64,000 nt of DNA from contig NZ_CP118631.1 of NCBI RefSeq assembly GCF_028993635.1, positions 3,162,001 through 3,226,000 on the forward strand, written 5' to 3'. This stretch comes from Mucilaginibacter sp. SJ. GTDB taxonomy: Bacteria; Bacteroidota; Bacteroidia; Sphingobacteriales; Sphingobacteriaceae. A model generated the notes under the pieces. That model was not told where the DNA came from and did no database searches. It saw nothing but the letters and a program-made list of their open reading frames with translations. Shown here piece by piece: positions 15,643 to 25,092 of this stretch (position 1 is its first letter; each line of letters begins with the position of its first letter). The position numbers and the translations under genes are program-made.

Positions 15643-17148
15643 TTATGCCCTTAACTTTGCCATAGTAACAGGCAATTGTGCAACAAGCTTACCGGGTAAA
15701 ACAACATGCATCCGGTTTGGCAATGCGAGTTCATCGCCGGCCTTACCGTGAATATAGGCACCAATGACACAGGCTTGATCTGGCGGATACTTTTGCCCAA
15801 GCAAAGCAGCTATTACACCGGTAAGTACATCGCCCATACCTCCGCTTGCCATAGCAGCATTTCCTGATGAGTTAAAATAAGCTTTGCCATTGGGTGTAGC
15901 GATGATGGTATAATCATTTTTCAGCAAGATACACAGGTTTAACTCCTTTGCCTTTTTTATAGCGGTTTGCAGCCGCTGCCACCAGTTGGTATGTTCGCCA
16001 AAAAGCCTGTCAAACTCTTTCATGTGCGGGGTTAAGATACTCCCCGCGGGTAGCCGGGTTAATAATGCTTTATTTTCTGCAAGCAGGTTCAACGCGTCGG
16101 CATCAATAACCAACGGTTGTTTATAGTTTTTGATAATTGCTTTTAATAATGTTAAAGCATCTGCGTCTTTGCCTAAACCAGGCCCCACAGCTATCGAGCT
16201 AAATTTATCCCATTCAATATCAGGCAGTTCATCACCGTTCCTGACTATGGCCATAATCTCGGGCTGATAACTGTTTAGTGCGGTTAAACCACTTTCGGGG
16301 ATGCAGGCAGTTGTCAGGCCCGCCCCGGCATGTACTGCAGCTGATGAGCTTAATAACGCCGCCCCCATGGTTTTTGCCTGCCCTGCAATAATCAGCACAT
16401 GACCAAATGTGCCTTTATTACTGAAACGATGACGCGGTTTTAATACGTGCCTCACATCTTTTTCTTCAACAAGCTGGTATGTTGAATTTAACGACTGGAT
16501 AAACTTTTCATTAATGCCAATATTCACGGCTTCCCAGCAATTGATATAAGGTGCCGATTCCGGCAACAGGAAATTGATTTTAGGCTGCTGAAAAGTAATT
16601 ACAAGGTCGGCTTTTATAGCAACGGTATCCCTGGCTACTTCCCCTTCCGAAAAAAAACCTGTGGGTACATCAACAGCAACAACTGTTCGGCCCAAATCAT
16701 TAATGAACTTAACCAGCCGTTCATAATCGCCGGTGAGCGGTTTGTTCAAGCCGCTGCCAAGCAGGGCGTCAATAATTATCGGGCTGCTATTCGCCGGGAT
16801 CTTTTCATCTTTGGCAAGTTCTTTTATAGATACGCAAGTTTGTTTTAGCCTTTCAAAATTGATGTTAAAATCCTCCGATGCCTTATCAGAAAACCGGGCT
16901 ATTACAACGTTGAGCTTATTATAATGATGATCACATAAAATACGCGCAATGGCAAGCCCGTCGCCGCCGTTATTCCCTGTACCACAGTAAAAAGTTATCG
17001 GCTCGTTTTTATCGGGGAAACGGTTAACGAACCAACCCACAAAAGCTTTTGAGGCGCGTTCCATCAAATCAATAGAAGCAACAGGTTCATTAGCGATAGT
17101 ATAAGCATCGCCTTCGCGAATTTGTTCGGCAATTAATAAAGGAAGCAT
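15643..17148 (-). CDS. Bifunctional NAD(P)H-hydrate epimerase / ADP-dependent dehydratase
   Basis: Repairs damaged NAD(P)HX. The N-terminal YjeF_N epimerase domain (about 1-215) has FYCGTGNNGGDGLAIARIL at 53-71. The C-terminal ribokinase-like dehydratase domain (about 225-500) has GHVLIIAGQAKTMGAALLSS, AVGPGLGKD, LTPHMKEFDRLFG and the ATP/ADP site NAAMASGGMGDVLTG. At 501 residues it is the usual fused NnrE-NnrD form. It is transcribed towards the sigma operon and is not part of an evident operon. Confidence 0.95.
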   Translation of the reverse strand: MLPLLIAEQIREGDAYTIANEPVASIDLMERASKAFVGWFVNRFPDKNEPITFYCGTGNNGGDGLAIARILCDHHYNKLNVVIARFSDKASEDFNINFERLKQTCVSIKELAKDEKIPANSSPIIIDALLGSGLNKPLTGDYERLVKFINDLGRTVVAVDVPTGFFSEGEVARDTVAIKADLVITFQQPKINFLLPESAPYINCWEAVNIGINEKFIQSLNSTYQLVEEKDVRHVLKPRHRFSNKGTFGHVLIIAGQAKTMGAALLSSSAAVHAGAGLTTACIPESGLTALNSYQPEIMAIVRNGDELPDIEWDKFSSIAVGPGLGKDADALTLLKAIIKNYKQPLVIDADALNLLAENKALLTRLPAGSILTPHMKEFDRLFGEHTNWWQRLQTAIKKAKELNLCILLKNDYTIIATPNGKAYFNSSGNAAMASGGMGDVLTGVIAALLGQKYPPDQACVIGAYIHGKAGDELALPNRMHVVLPGKLVAQLPVTMAKLRA

Positions 17149-17398
17149 ATATCCTAAAGTAAGGATTTAATGGTTTTGTTTTAAGAGAAATTATTGGCAG
17201 ATCAACCGAACTGCAGAACAAATAACAATATCCAAAAATCCGGCAGCGAAATTTATTTTAACAGACGGACAGGCAAGCTGTTTTACAATATTAAAGTGGC
17301 CGTTTCACGGGATTTTAGTTATTAGAATGCAGGTATTTAACGTTTTTTTTTGTTTGTTTTCATATTAGTTGCTTTTATAATTCAGACCCTGCGAAATA

Positions 17399-17432
17399 TT
17401 TGAATAGATAAAATCAATATTTATTACCTTTG
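17399..17432 (+). promoter_or_regulatory. Promoter of oxyR
   Basis: TTTG (17399-17402), a 22-base spacer, and TACCTTTG (17425-17432) fit the Bacteroidota TTTG/TAnnTTTG consensus. Transcription should begin near 17438, which rules out an upstream TTG codon at 17430 as the start and supports the ATG at 17454. Confidence 0.7.
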
Positions 17433-17453
17433 CATAGCATTTATCTATATTAC

Positions 17454-18389
17454 ATGACTATCACACAACTGGAGTATATTGTGGCTGTTGATACCTATCG
17501 CAGCTTTGTTTTGGCAGCCGAGAAATGTTTTGTTACCCAGCCAACATTAAGCATGCAGGTACAAAAACTGGAGGATACGCTTGGCGTTAAGATCTTCGAC
17601 CGCAGCAAACAGCCCGTTGTGCCTACCGAAATAGGGATCGAAATAATTACCCAGGCACGTGTAATGCTGTCTGAGAGCGAAAAGATCAGGGAAATTATAT
17701 CCGACAGGCAAAAGGAACTTTCGGGAGAATTACGGGTAGGCATCATCCCTACCGTTTCGCCCTATATATTACCCAAAATCATCCATGGCTTTATTGAAAA
17801 ATATCCGCAGGTAAAATTGATTGTATGGGAACAAACTACCGAAGAGATCATTCAACAGCTAAAACTTGGTATGCTTGACTGCGGCATCCTTTCTACTCCG
17901 CTTCATGAAAACAACCTTACCGAGATTCCTGTATTTTATGAAAATTTTGTAGCCTACGTATCCAAAAACAGCAAACTTTCTAAAAAGAAGAATATTGTTC
18001 CGGATGATATAGATATGGAGGAGATCTGGATCCTGAACGAAGGCCATTGTATGCGTGAGCAGGTTTTGAATATTTGCCAGCGACGTAAATCAACCCGTGG
18101 CTTTCAGCATTTTGAATACAATACCGGCAGCGTTGAAACCCTAAAACGCATGGTCGACCAAAATAACGGGGCAACCATCCTCCCCGAGTTGGCCCTGTCT
18201 GAGCTTAGCGAGAAACAACTGGATAAGGTACGCTATTTTAAATCGCCCGAACCCGCCCGTGAGGTAAGCATTGTGATACAGCGTAACTTTTTAAAACGCC
18301 GTATGATTGAAGCGCTGAAAGCTGAAATACTGGAATTTGTGCCCAAGCGGATGAAAAGCAAAAAGAAAAAAGAAGTGATGGATATTTAG
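17454..18389 (+). CDS. oxyR: OxyR-type LysR-family regulator
   Basis: Peroxide-sensing transcription factor of 311 residues. The N-terminal winged helix spans about 1-60 (AAEKCFVTQPTLSMQVQKLE). The effector domain contains two cysteines at positions 199 and 208 in NEGHCMREQVLNICQR, equal to the redox pair of E. coli OxyR. I choose ATG 17454 because the promoter overlaps any earlier start. Nearby sodA and the iron-uptake operon are functionally related but lie 1-10 kb away. The C-terminus is Lys-rich. Confidence 0.9.
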   Translation: MTITQLEYIVAVDTYRSFVLAAEKCFVTQPTLSMQVQKLEDTLGVKIFDRSKQPVVPTEIGIEIITQARVMLSESEKIREIISDRQKELSGELRVGIIPTVSPYILPKIIHGFIEKYPQVKLIVWEQTTEEIIQQLKLGMLDCGILSTPLHENNLTEIPVFYENFVAYVSKNSKLSKKKNIVPDDIDMEEIWILNEGHCMREQVLNICQRRKSTRGFQHFEYNTGSVETLKRMVDQNNGATILPELALSELSEKQLDKVRYFKSPEPAREVSIVIQRNFLKRRMIEALKAEILEFVPKRMKSKKKKEVMDI

Positions 18390-18413
18390 TTCTTTTTTAT
18401 ACTTTTTACTCTT

Positions 18414-18745
18414 TTATTTATTTATCCGAAATTGAGTGGCCTGGAAACTGTTAACGCGGTAACCGACAGCGATGATAGCATCTAAACTGTAAAATGCAGT
18501 TACATAATTCTTACCATCATTTGCAGTTGTTTCCATTTTGGAAACAACTGAAGTTTCGTCAAGTTCAGCGCTCTCAAAAATATTTCTCAGATGCTTGCTA
18601 ATAGCAGGCACTTCTACTCCAAACAATCCTGCCATGCGCTTTTGAGTGAGCCAAAAAGTTTCGCCATTGAACATAACCTCCACTTTCACATTACCCGAAG
18701 GTGTGCTATAATTATAATATCGTTGTGCTTAGTGCTTTCGCTCAT
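18414..18745 (-). pseudogene. RhuM-family protein, degraded remnant
   Basis: The readable frame (from an ATG at 18689) gives VEVMFNGETFWLTQKRMAGL, ISKHLRNIF and SLDAIIAVGYRVNS, the N-terminal part of RhuM (virulence RhuM/Fic-DOC associated) proteins. Full members are about 330 residues; this one stops after ATQFRINK at about residue 91. Upstream, an ATG at 18745 reads SESTKHNDIII and then needs a one-base shift to continue TPSGNVKVEVMF. So both a 5' frameshift and a 3' truncation are visible. It is probably a leftover of a mobile accessory locus. Confidence 0.8.
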
Positions 18746-18870
18746 GATAACTACAGATTAATAAATCCATCCTTGCTAAGTTAATAAAGCCATTATAAAA
18801 ACGATCATATAACTTTAACTCTCTGAATAACAGAAACAACTATCACTCTATTTAGATTTATTATAAATAA

Positions 18871-18902
18871 TTTGCATTATAACACTTGCCTGACTATTTT
18901 TG
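18871..18902 (+). promoter_or_regulatory. Promoter of the iron-uptake operon
   Basis: TTTG (18871-18874), a 20-base spacer, TATTTTTG (18895-18902): a close match to the Bacteroidota consensus. The predicted start lies near 18908, just before the 7-1-7 operator. Confidence 0.7.
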
Positions 18903-18914
18903 CGCAGTTATTTA

Positions 18915-18929
18915 TATTTAGTCTAAATA
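18915..18929. promoter_or_regulatory. 7-1-7 inverted repeat operator (Fur/DtxR-like)
   Basis: TATTTAG-T-CTAAATA is a perfect 7-1-7 inverted repeat, two bases before the ATG at 18932 and just downstream of the predicted transcription start. Iron repressors of the Fur family bind 7-1-7 repeats, and the gene is a siderophore-type TonB receptor, so metal-dependent repression is a reasonable reading. The regulator is not in the window. Confidence 0.55.
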
Positions 18930-18931
18930 AA

Positions 18932-21352
18932 ATGAATCGCGCCCAACCATCTTTCCCAAAAATCTTTTCTTTTTCATTTGTTGCACTACTATTACTTATC
19001 GGCACCATCCCGGCCCTTGCCCAGCAAGCCAGGGGCATCCTTAAGGGTAAAATTGTCACTATAAAAAATGGCCCGGCCGAAAACGTTTCGGCAGTACTTA
19101 AAGGCACCAGGTATGGTACCATAACTGATGAAAACGGCTTATTTGAAATTAAAGCCCCGCAGGGAGATTACACCCTTGTAGTATCCGAAGTTGGCGCAAA
19201 AGGACAGGAAAAATCAGTAACCGTAACAGCCGGGCAAACAACTGTGCTGCCTGTTATTACTGTTGATAATACTATTCATGGTTTGCAGGAGGTAAATATC
19301 AATGCTAATAAAACCAATAAATTTAAACGCTCACGCAGCGAGGACGTTGCCAAAATGCCTTTAGGCAACCTCGAAAACCCACAGGTTTATAATACCATAA
19401 GCAGCCAGCTGATGCAGGAACAATTGATATTTTCTGTTGATGACGCTATCAAAAATGCTCCTGGTATCCAAAAAATGTGGGAAGCTACCGGTCGTGGCGG
19501 CGATGGCGGCGCCTATTATAACAGCAGGGGCTTTATTGTGCAAAGTACCATACGTAACGGCATTGCAGGTATTATAACCAATGGCATTGACGCGGCTAAC
19601 ATCGACAGGATTGAGGTTATTAAAGGCCCCTCTGCTACTTTATTCGGGAGTTCTTTAACCTCATACGGCGGCCTGATCAACCGTGTTACTAAGAAACCTT
19701 ATGATACATTTGGCGGAGAAGTAAGCTTATCTGGCGGCAATTTTGGTTTTTACCGTGGCAGCGCCGATATTAACACTCCGCTCGATAAAGATAAAAAGGT
19801 ACTCTTCCGTTTAAACACCGCTTTTAATCATGACGGCAGTTTCCAAAACAACGGCTTTTCGCGCAATGTGGTTATTGACCCAAGCATTGTTTATAAGGCT
19901 TCCGACAGGTTAACCATTAGTGCCGATGCTGAATTGTCATATGGTACCAATATCGGAAAATCTATTTTCTTTTTCCCTTACGGACAAACCATCGATGCCC
20001 TGGGCTACAGTCGTGCCGATCAGCTCAAGCTCGACTACAAACAAAGCTATCATGGAGACGACCTGACTCAAACGTCACAAAACAGGAATTTTTATGGCGA
20101 AGTAAAATACAAGATCTCCAACGCATGGACAACCCGTACCAACTTGAGCCTTACCCATAGCTATTCGGACGGTTTTGGCCCTTACTACTACCTGTTGCCA
20201 GGTGACTCAATTTCCCGAAACGATCAGTCAACCCGCAAAAGTAAAGATGACATGATCGAGATTCAGCAGAACTTTAACGGCGATTTCAAAATAGGTAAAT
20301 TCCGTAACCGGTTTGTAGGCGGCCTGGATTTCTTCAGGGAAAACTCGCAGCAATATTTTTTTGGCAGTACGCTCGATACTGTATCTGCAACAGGCAATCA
20401 AAACTATAGCAATTTCAACAAAGCGGCGATGGATGCCCTTTATGCTACCGGCATTTATGGTTTTACCTACCCTTCCATGTTTAAACGGAATACCTACAGC
20501 GCTTATATCTCTGATGTGTTTAATATTACGGATCAACTGATAGCATCGGCAGGTTTACGCGTAGACAGGTTTGACAACAAAGGCAACTACGACCCAACAA
20601 CTAAAACCACTTCAGGGGCATACAAACAAACCGCATTTTCGCCAAAATTCGGTTTGGTTTACCAACCCGTTAAAGACCACATATCGCTGTTTGCCAATTA
20701 TCAAAATAGCTTTAACAACAAAACCGGTACTACCGAAAACAACCAACCGCTTAAGCCTGAGCAAGCCAATCAAATTGAAGGTGGCGTAAAACTTGATCTC
20801 TTCGATGGTAAATTGAGCGGTACGGTAAGTTACTATGATATCAAAGTGAAAAATATCGTACGCCCTTCCACCATAAACCCTATTCTTTCGGTACAGGACG
20901 GAACCCAATACAGCAAAGGCTTTGAAGCCGAAGTAATAGCCAACCCAATAATCGGCCTTAACATCGTAGCAGGTTTTTCATATAATGATTCAAAGCTTAC
21001 CAAAAGCGCCGACGCCGGTGTTGAAGGTCTTCGGCCCGCAACCGCCTCGTCGCCATACCTGGCTAATTTTTGGGTAAGCTACAAGTTTCATCAAGGTGCA
21101 GTAAAAGGTTTTGGTTTGGGTTTCGGCGGCAACTATGCCAGCGATAATAAGATCGTAAACAGCCGGACCATTGGGGTATTTACCCTGCCGGCTTACACTG
21201 TATTAGGAGCATCAGCATTTTATGATACTAATAAATACCGGTTTGGTGCTAAGCTTGACAACCTTACCAATGAAAAATACTGGATAGGTTACACCACCAT
21301 TAACCCTCAAAAACTAAGAAGTTTTGCATTAAGCGCAACCTATAAATTTTAA
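18932..21352 (+). CDS. TonB-dependent receptor, siderophore type
   Basis: Outer-membrane active transporter of 806 residues. The signal peptide ends near PALAQQ. A carboxypeptidase-regulatory-like domain (about 30-115) follows, then the plug (VDDAIKNAPGIQKMWEA, IDRIEVIKGPSATLFGSS) and a 22-strand barrel ending LRSFALSATYKF with the terminal Phe. The plug sequence VIKGPSATLFG is typical of siderophore receptors. I choose ATG 18932, because the promoter and operator lie upstream. The next two genes follow in the same direction. Substrate not known; ferric siderophore is likely. Confidence 0.9.
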   Translation: MNRAQPSFPKIFSFSFVALLLLIGTIPALAQQARGILKGKIVTIKNGPAENVSAVLKGTRYGTITDENGLFEIKAPQGDYTLVVSEVGAKGQEKSVTVTAGQTTVLPVITVDNTIHGLQEVNINANKTNKFKRSRSEDVAKMPLGNLENPQVYNTISSQLMQEQLIFSVDDAIKNAPGIQKMWEATGRGGDGGAYYNSRGFIVQSTIRNGIAGIITNGIDAANIDRIEVIKGPSATLFGSSLTSYGGLINRVTKKPYDTFGGEVSLSGGNFGFYRGSADINTPLDKDKKVLFRLNTAFNHDGSFQNNGFSRNVVIDPSIVYKASDRLTISADAELSYGTNIGKSIFFFPYGQTIDALGYSRADQLKLDYKQSYHGDDLTQTSQNRNFYGEVKYKISNAWTTRTNLSLTHSYSDGFGPYYYLLPGDSISRNDQSTRKSKDDMIEIQQNFNGDFKIGKFRNRFVGGLDFFRENSQQYFFGSTLDTVSATGNQNYSNFNKAAMDALYATGIYGFTYPSMFKRNTYSAYISDVFNITDQLIASAGLRVDRFDNKGNYDPTTKTTSGAYKQTAFSPKFGLVYQPVKDHISLFANYQNSFNNKTGTTENNQPLKPEQANQIEGGVKLDLFDGKLSGTVSYYDIKVKNIVRPSTINPILSVQDGTQYSKGFEAEVIANPIIGLNIVAGFSYNDSKLTKSADAGVEGLRPATASSPYLANFWVSYKFHQGAVKGFGLGFGGNYASDNKIVNSRTIGVFTLPAYTVLGASAFYDTNKYRFGAKLDNLTNEKYWIGYTTINPQKLRSFALSATYKF

Positions 21353-21368
21353 AACAGCCATTAAATAA

Positions 21369-21398
21369 AAAGCAGGAGTGTATTACAGTTCCTGCTTT
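21369..21398 (+). other. Intercistronic hairpin between the two receptors
   Basis: AAAGCAGGA/TCCTGCTTT, a 9-bp stem with a 12-base loop, lacking a T run. It could stabilise or attenuate the message between the two receptor genes. Confidence 0.4.
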
Positions 21399-21437
21399 AA
21401 GTTAACAACCGTATCATTCCTGTTAATCCTGAATAAA

Positions 21438-23852
21438 ATGTCCAAATCCATACACTCTTTCTGTAAACTTCCTTTTCTTTTATTATGGGCAGTTTTGCTG
21501 CTCTTCAATATAAAACCCGCGCTGGCCGAGGTAAAGCCCGGCACCATTACCGGTACCATCACAACGGCCGATGGTCAAACCGTTCCCGGTGTAACCGTAA
21601 GCCTTAAAGGTAACGGCTTATCTGCAGGGACGGTTACCGGCGAAAGCGGAAGGTTTACCTTTAACAAAGTAAAACCGGGCAGCTACACCATCAAAGTAAC
21701 ATTTGTGGGCCTGGCTTCTGAAGAAAAAGCAGTTGAACTGGCCGATGGACAACGTACTACCGTAAACTTTATGCTGCGCGAAAACGCCAACCAGATTGGC
21801 GAGGTCTTAATCTCGGGCAGGAAACAAAAGTATAAGATTGATGACCCCTCACCCAGCCTGAGGCTAAACGAGCCTTTACTTGAAGTGGCACAAAATATCC
21901 AGGTGGTATCTTCCGATCAGATCAAGGACCAGCAGATCTTTAACATGCTCGAAGGCGTATCGCGCAATGTGAGCGGCTTAACCATGCAGGAGCATTGGGG
22001 TAATTATGCCCGTGTAAATGCCCGCGGCGACAGGCTGGCACCATTTCGCAATGGTATGAACATTGAAGCAACCTGGGGCCCGCTAACCGAGGATATGTCA
22101 TTTGTTGACAGGATTGAATTTGTAAAAGGCCCTGCCGCATTTATGCTGGCCAACGGTAACCCATCGGGCTTTTACAACGTAGTTACCAAAAAGCCTACCG
22201 GCACTACCAGCCAGGCATTTAATTTTACCGCCGGCAGCTTTAACAGCTACCGCGCCACTGCCGATTTTGACGGCGTACTTACTAAAAATGGTAAACTGCA
22301 ATACCGCCTCAACCTGATGGGCCAGCTTTCAAAGTCATGGCGCCCGTATGATTTTACCAACCGCACAGCTATCGCTCCTGTATTACGCTACAAATTCAAC
22401 AGCAAAAATACCCTCACTGCCGAGTATACCTACCAGTACCAGCGCATGAATGCCTTTGGTACCGCGTACCTGTTCTCCACTGATGGCTATGCAACACTAC
22501 CACGCAACTTTACTAACGCGCCTTCAAATTCACCATCATCGGGCATACAAGACCAAAGCGCGTTTTTAACTTATGAGCACGCCTTTAACAGCAAGTGGAA
22601 AGTTACCGCGCAGGGTGCTTATTTTTATTATAAGCAAACGGCATACAGCTATTGGATAAACAGCATCAGCAGCAACGGCGATGTTGACCGTAACCTTGGT
22701 TTATGGGATGCCGTTAACAAAAACAAATTTGCCCAGGCTTTTTTAAACGGCGAATTTAATACAGGCAAAGTTATTCACCGCCTGTTAAGTGGGGTTGATA
22801 TCGGCGACAAGTATTACATCCCGGATTATTTTCAATCAGGTTCACTTGATCCTGATCCTGCAAACCCTTTCAATATCCACAATCCAAACAACGGGCCTGT
22901 TACCTTACCTGTGTTTGACAGGTCGGTCCCGCTTAGCGAGCGCGGTAAAAACGCTGTAAATACCGAAAAATATCAATCATTTTATGTACAGGATGAGTTG
23001 GGCTTTTTTGATCAGAAATTGCGTTTAACTGTAGCCGGTCGTTACACACATGCCACTACTACCGATCCTTATGCCGGCGATACCAAAGGGCATAAATTTA
23101 CGCCCCGTTTTGGGTTAAGTGTCAACGTTGATCCTACTACAACTGCTTATGCGGTATATGATCAATCTTTTGTGCCGCAAACAGGTAAAATATACAGCGG
23201 TCAAAAAGTTAAGCCTATTACAGGCAACAACATGGAGCTCGGTTTAAAACGCGACTGGTTTGATGGAAAGTGGAATACCACCTTATCTGCTTACCAGATT
23301 CTTAAAAACAACCAGTTGGTAACCGACCCCGACAAACATGATGAATCTGCCGCAAATTACGTTTTGCAATTAGGTCAAACTAAAACCAAAGGTATTGAAT
23401 TTGATGCCCGCGGCGAAATCATAACCGGCCTGAGCCTGATGGTTAACTATGCTTATACCGATTCGAAGATCTCTAAAGATACCGACCCCGCAAATGTTGG
23501 CAACCCTGTTCCCGGCTTTGCAAAACATGTTACCAATGCCTGGTTAACATACCGTTTGCAGCATGGCAGCTTAAAAGGTTTGGGCTTTTCAACCGGCTAT
23601 CAGTGGCAGCTTGACCGCCTGCCATGGAGCCTCGGCACCGGCACATCAGATCTGCCAAACTATTTCCGTTTAGATGCAGGCGCATCCTACCAGGCCAAGA
23701 AGATGAGTTTTGCGTTAAATGTAAATAACGTACTTAACAAATACCTTTACTCAGGTGGTCATGAGGGGTTGAGCACCGACGGCAAAACTGTTTACAGCTG
23801 GCAGGCAGAGGCACCAACAAACGTACGTTTAAGTATCGGTTACAAATTTTAG
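21438..23852 (+). CDS. TonB-dependent siderophore receptor
   Basis: Second outer-membrane receptor, 804 residues from ATG 21438 (MSKSIHSFCKLPFLLLWA). Signal peptide to about residue 30 (KPALA), carboxypeptidase-like domain 35-115, plug with IQVVSSDQIKDQQIFNMLEG and DRIEFVKGPAAFMLANGNPS, then a barrel ending VRLSIGYKF. The plug features fit FpvA/FhuE-type ferrisiderophore receptors. Only distant similarity to the first receptor is visible, so the pair probably takes up different chelates. The stop is 3 bp before the PepSY gene. Confidence 0.92.
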   Translation: MSKSIHSFCKLPFLLLWAVLLLFNIKPALAEVKPGTITGTITTADGQTVPGVTVSLKGNGLSAGTVTGESGRFTFNKVKPGSYTIKVTFVGLASEEKAVELADGQRTTVNFMLRENANQIGEVLISGRKQKYKIDDPSPSLRLNEPLLEVAQNIQVVSSDQIKDQQIFNMLEGVSRNVSGLTMQEHWGNYARVNARGDRLAPFRNGMNIEATWGPLTEDMSFVDRIEFVKGPAAFMLANGNPSGFYNVVTKKPTGTTSQAFNFTAGSFNSYRATADFDGVLTKNGKLQYRLNLMGQLSKSWRPYDFTNRTAIAPVLRYKFNSKNTLTAEYTYQYQRMNAFGTAYLFSTDGYATLPRNFTNAPSNSPSSGIQDQSAFLTYEHAFNSKWKVTAQGAYFYYKQTAYSYWINSISSNGDVDRNLGLWDAVNKNKFAQAFLNGEFNTGKVIHRLLSGVDIGDKYYIPDYFQSGSLDPDPANPFNIHNPNNGPVTLPVFDRSVPLSERGKNAVNTEKYQSFYVQDELGFFDQKLRLTVAGRYTHATTTDPYAGDTKGHKFTPRFGLSVNVDPTTTAYAVYDQSFVPQTGKIYSGQKVKPITGNNMELGLKRDWFDGKWNTTLSAYQILKNNQLVTDPDKHDESAANYVLQLGQTKTKGIEFDARGEIITGLSLMVNYAYTDSKISKDTDPANVGNPVPGFAKHVTNAWLTYRLQHGSLKGLGFSTGYQWQLDRLPWSLGTGTSDLPNYFRLDAGASYQAKKMSFALNVNNVLNKYLYSGGHEGLSTDGKTVYSWQAEAPTNVRLSIGYKF

Positions 23853-23855
23853 TGA

Positions 23856-25025
23856 ATGACACCTTTTAAAAAAACACTATTGTTTATACATCGCTGGCTC
23901 GGATTTATATCCGGGCTGGTAGTATTTATAGTTAGTATTACCGGCTGTATTTTTTGCTTCCAGGACGAGATCCAGGATGCCATACACAGTTACCGTAAGG
24001 TTGAAGTACAAGAGAAACCCTACATAGCACCATCAATACTTAAGGCCGAAGCACTGAAAGGCCGCAAAGGCGCTACGGCCAGTTATATTTACTATTACGG
24101 TATCGGTCGTCCTGCGGGGGTGTTGGTAACGGACAAAAAAGAGGGCCTCCTTTTTGTATATCTGAATCCTTATACAGGTAAGATCACCCATACCGAAAGC
24201 CCCACCACAAACTTTTTTATTATTGTTGAATATATTCACCTGTACCTGTTGCTTCCAGCTAATATCGGCACTCTGGTAGTAGGCATATCGGTAATAATTT
24301 TTGTGGTGCTGATGATCACCGGCATAATACTCTGGTGGCCCAAACGTAAAAGCGACCGTAAACGCAGCTTCACTATTAAGTGGGGTGGCCGCTGGCGCCG
24401 TGTTAATTACGACTTGCATAATGTTTTGGGCTTTTACGCCACCAGCGTGGCTATCATATTGGCCATAACAGGTCTGTCAATATCATTTGACTGGATGCGT
24501 GAAGCTATTTACGCAGCCGCTAATTTGGGCAAAGCGCATCCCGAAGAAAAGGTAGTTTTCAAGTCCGATTCGTTGTTGAACGGCAAAATGGATACTACCC
24601 AGGTTATCAACAAGGCATATTTATCAGCCAAAGCCGCCTCGCCAAATGCCGAAATGTTTTTAATTTATGACGATGCTGCTAAAGCCAGTGCCATAGGCAT
24701 AACCGCATATGCGCAAGCTTTACACTACTATAAAAGTGATAGCTATTCCTTCGATAAATACACCGGCAAATTATTGAACCGCACCGCGCATGAGCAAAAA
24801 AGTGCCGGCATGAAAATGAATAACATGAACTATGATATTCACGTAGGCCAAATATTAGGCCTTCCCGGTAAGATCATCGCATTCCTGGCCAGCCTTATTT
24901 GCGCAAGTTTACCCGTCACCGGCTTTATCATCTGGCTCGGCAAACGCAAAAAATCCAAATCAAAAAAGGTAAAATCGGTGGTGCATAGAAGGACGGTAAG
25001 GCAGCATTTGCCAACCGACCGTTGA
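23856..25025 (+). CDS. PepSY-associated transmembrane protein
   Basis: Inner-membrane protein of 389 residues in the PepSY_TM family found beside siderophore receptors, often called iron-regulated membrane protein. It has an N-terminal helix (about 9-32, FIHRWLGFISGLVVFIVSITG), PepSY-like periplasmic stretches, two middle helices (about 125-160 and 190-213) and a C-terminal helix (about 340-365). Conserved His residues, including HRWLG, YIHLYLL and DLHNVLGFY, suggest haem or metal ligation and a ferric-reductase role, as known for FsrB-like relatives. It is the third gene of the iron operon. Confidence 0.88.
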   Translation: MTPFKKTLLFIHRWLGFISGLVVFIVSITGCIFCFQDEIQDAIHSYRKVEVQEKPYIAPSILKAEALKGRKGATASYIYYYGIGRPAGVLVTDKKEGLLFVYLNPYTGKITHTESPTTNFFIIVEYIHLYLLLPANIGTLVVGISVIIFVVLMITGIILWWPKRKSDRKRSFTIKWGGRWRRVNYDLHNVLGFYATSVAIILAITGLSISFDWMREAIYAAANLGKAHPEEKVVFKSDSLLNGKMDTTQVINKAYLSAKAASPNAEMFLIYDDAAKASAIGITAYAQALHYYKSDSYSFDKYTGKLLNRTAHEQKSAGMKMNNMNYDIHVGQILGLPGKIIAFLASLICASLPVTGFIIWLGKRKKSKSKKVKSVVHRRTVRQHLPTDR

Positions 25026-25066
25026 TTTTTTTGATACACTGATTATTCTTTCGCTTCCCGGTATAA

Positions 25067-25092
25067 CTCCCCCTTTTAGGGGGCTGGGGGGC
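25067..25092 (-). repeat. REP-like element at the end of the reductase gene
   Basis: Read on the minus strand: C-rich arm CCCCCCAG, then CCCCCTAAAAGGGGG hairpin. It lies across the stop codon of the PaaE-like gene (stop at 25076) and supplies its last codons. See related copies at 45491, 47733, 58986, 63590 and 63883. Confidence 0.7.

Noticed and set aside
17430..17453. TTG start giving oxyR eight extra residues
   Set aside because: The TTG overlaps the -7 promoter box; the ATG at 17454 matches the family start.
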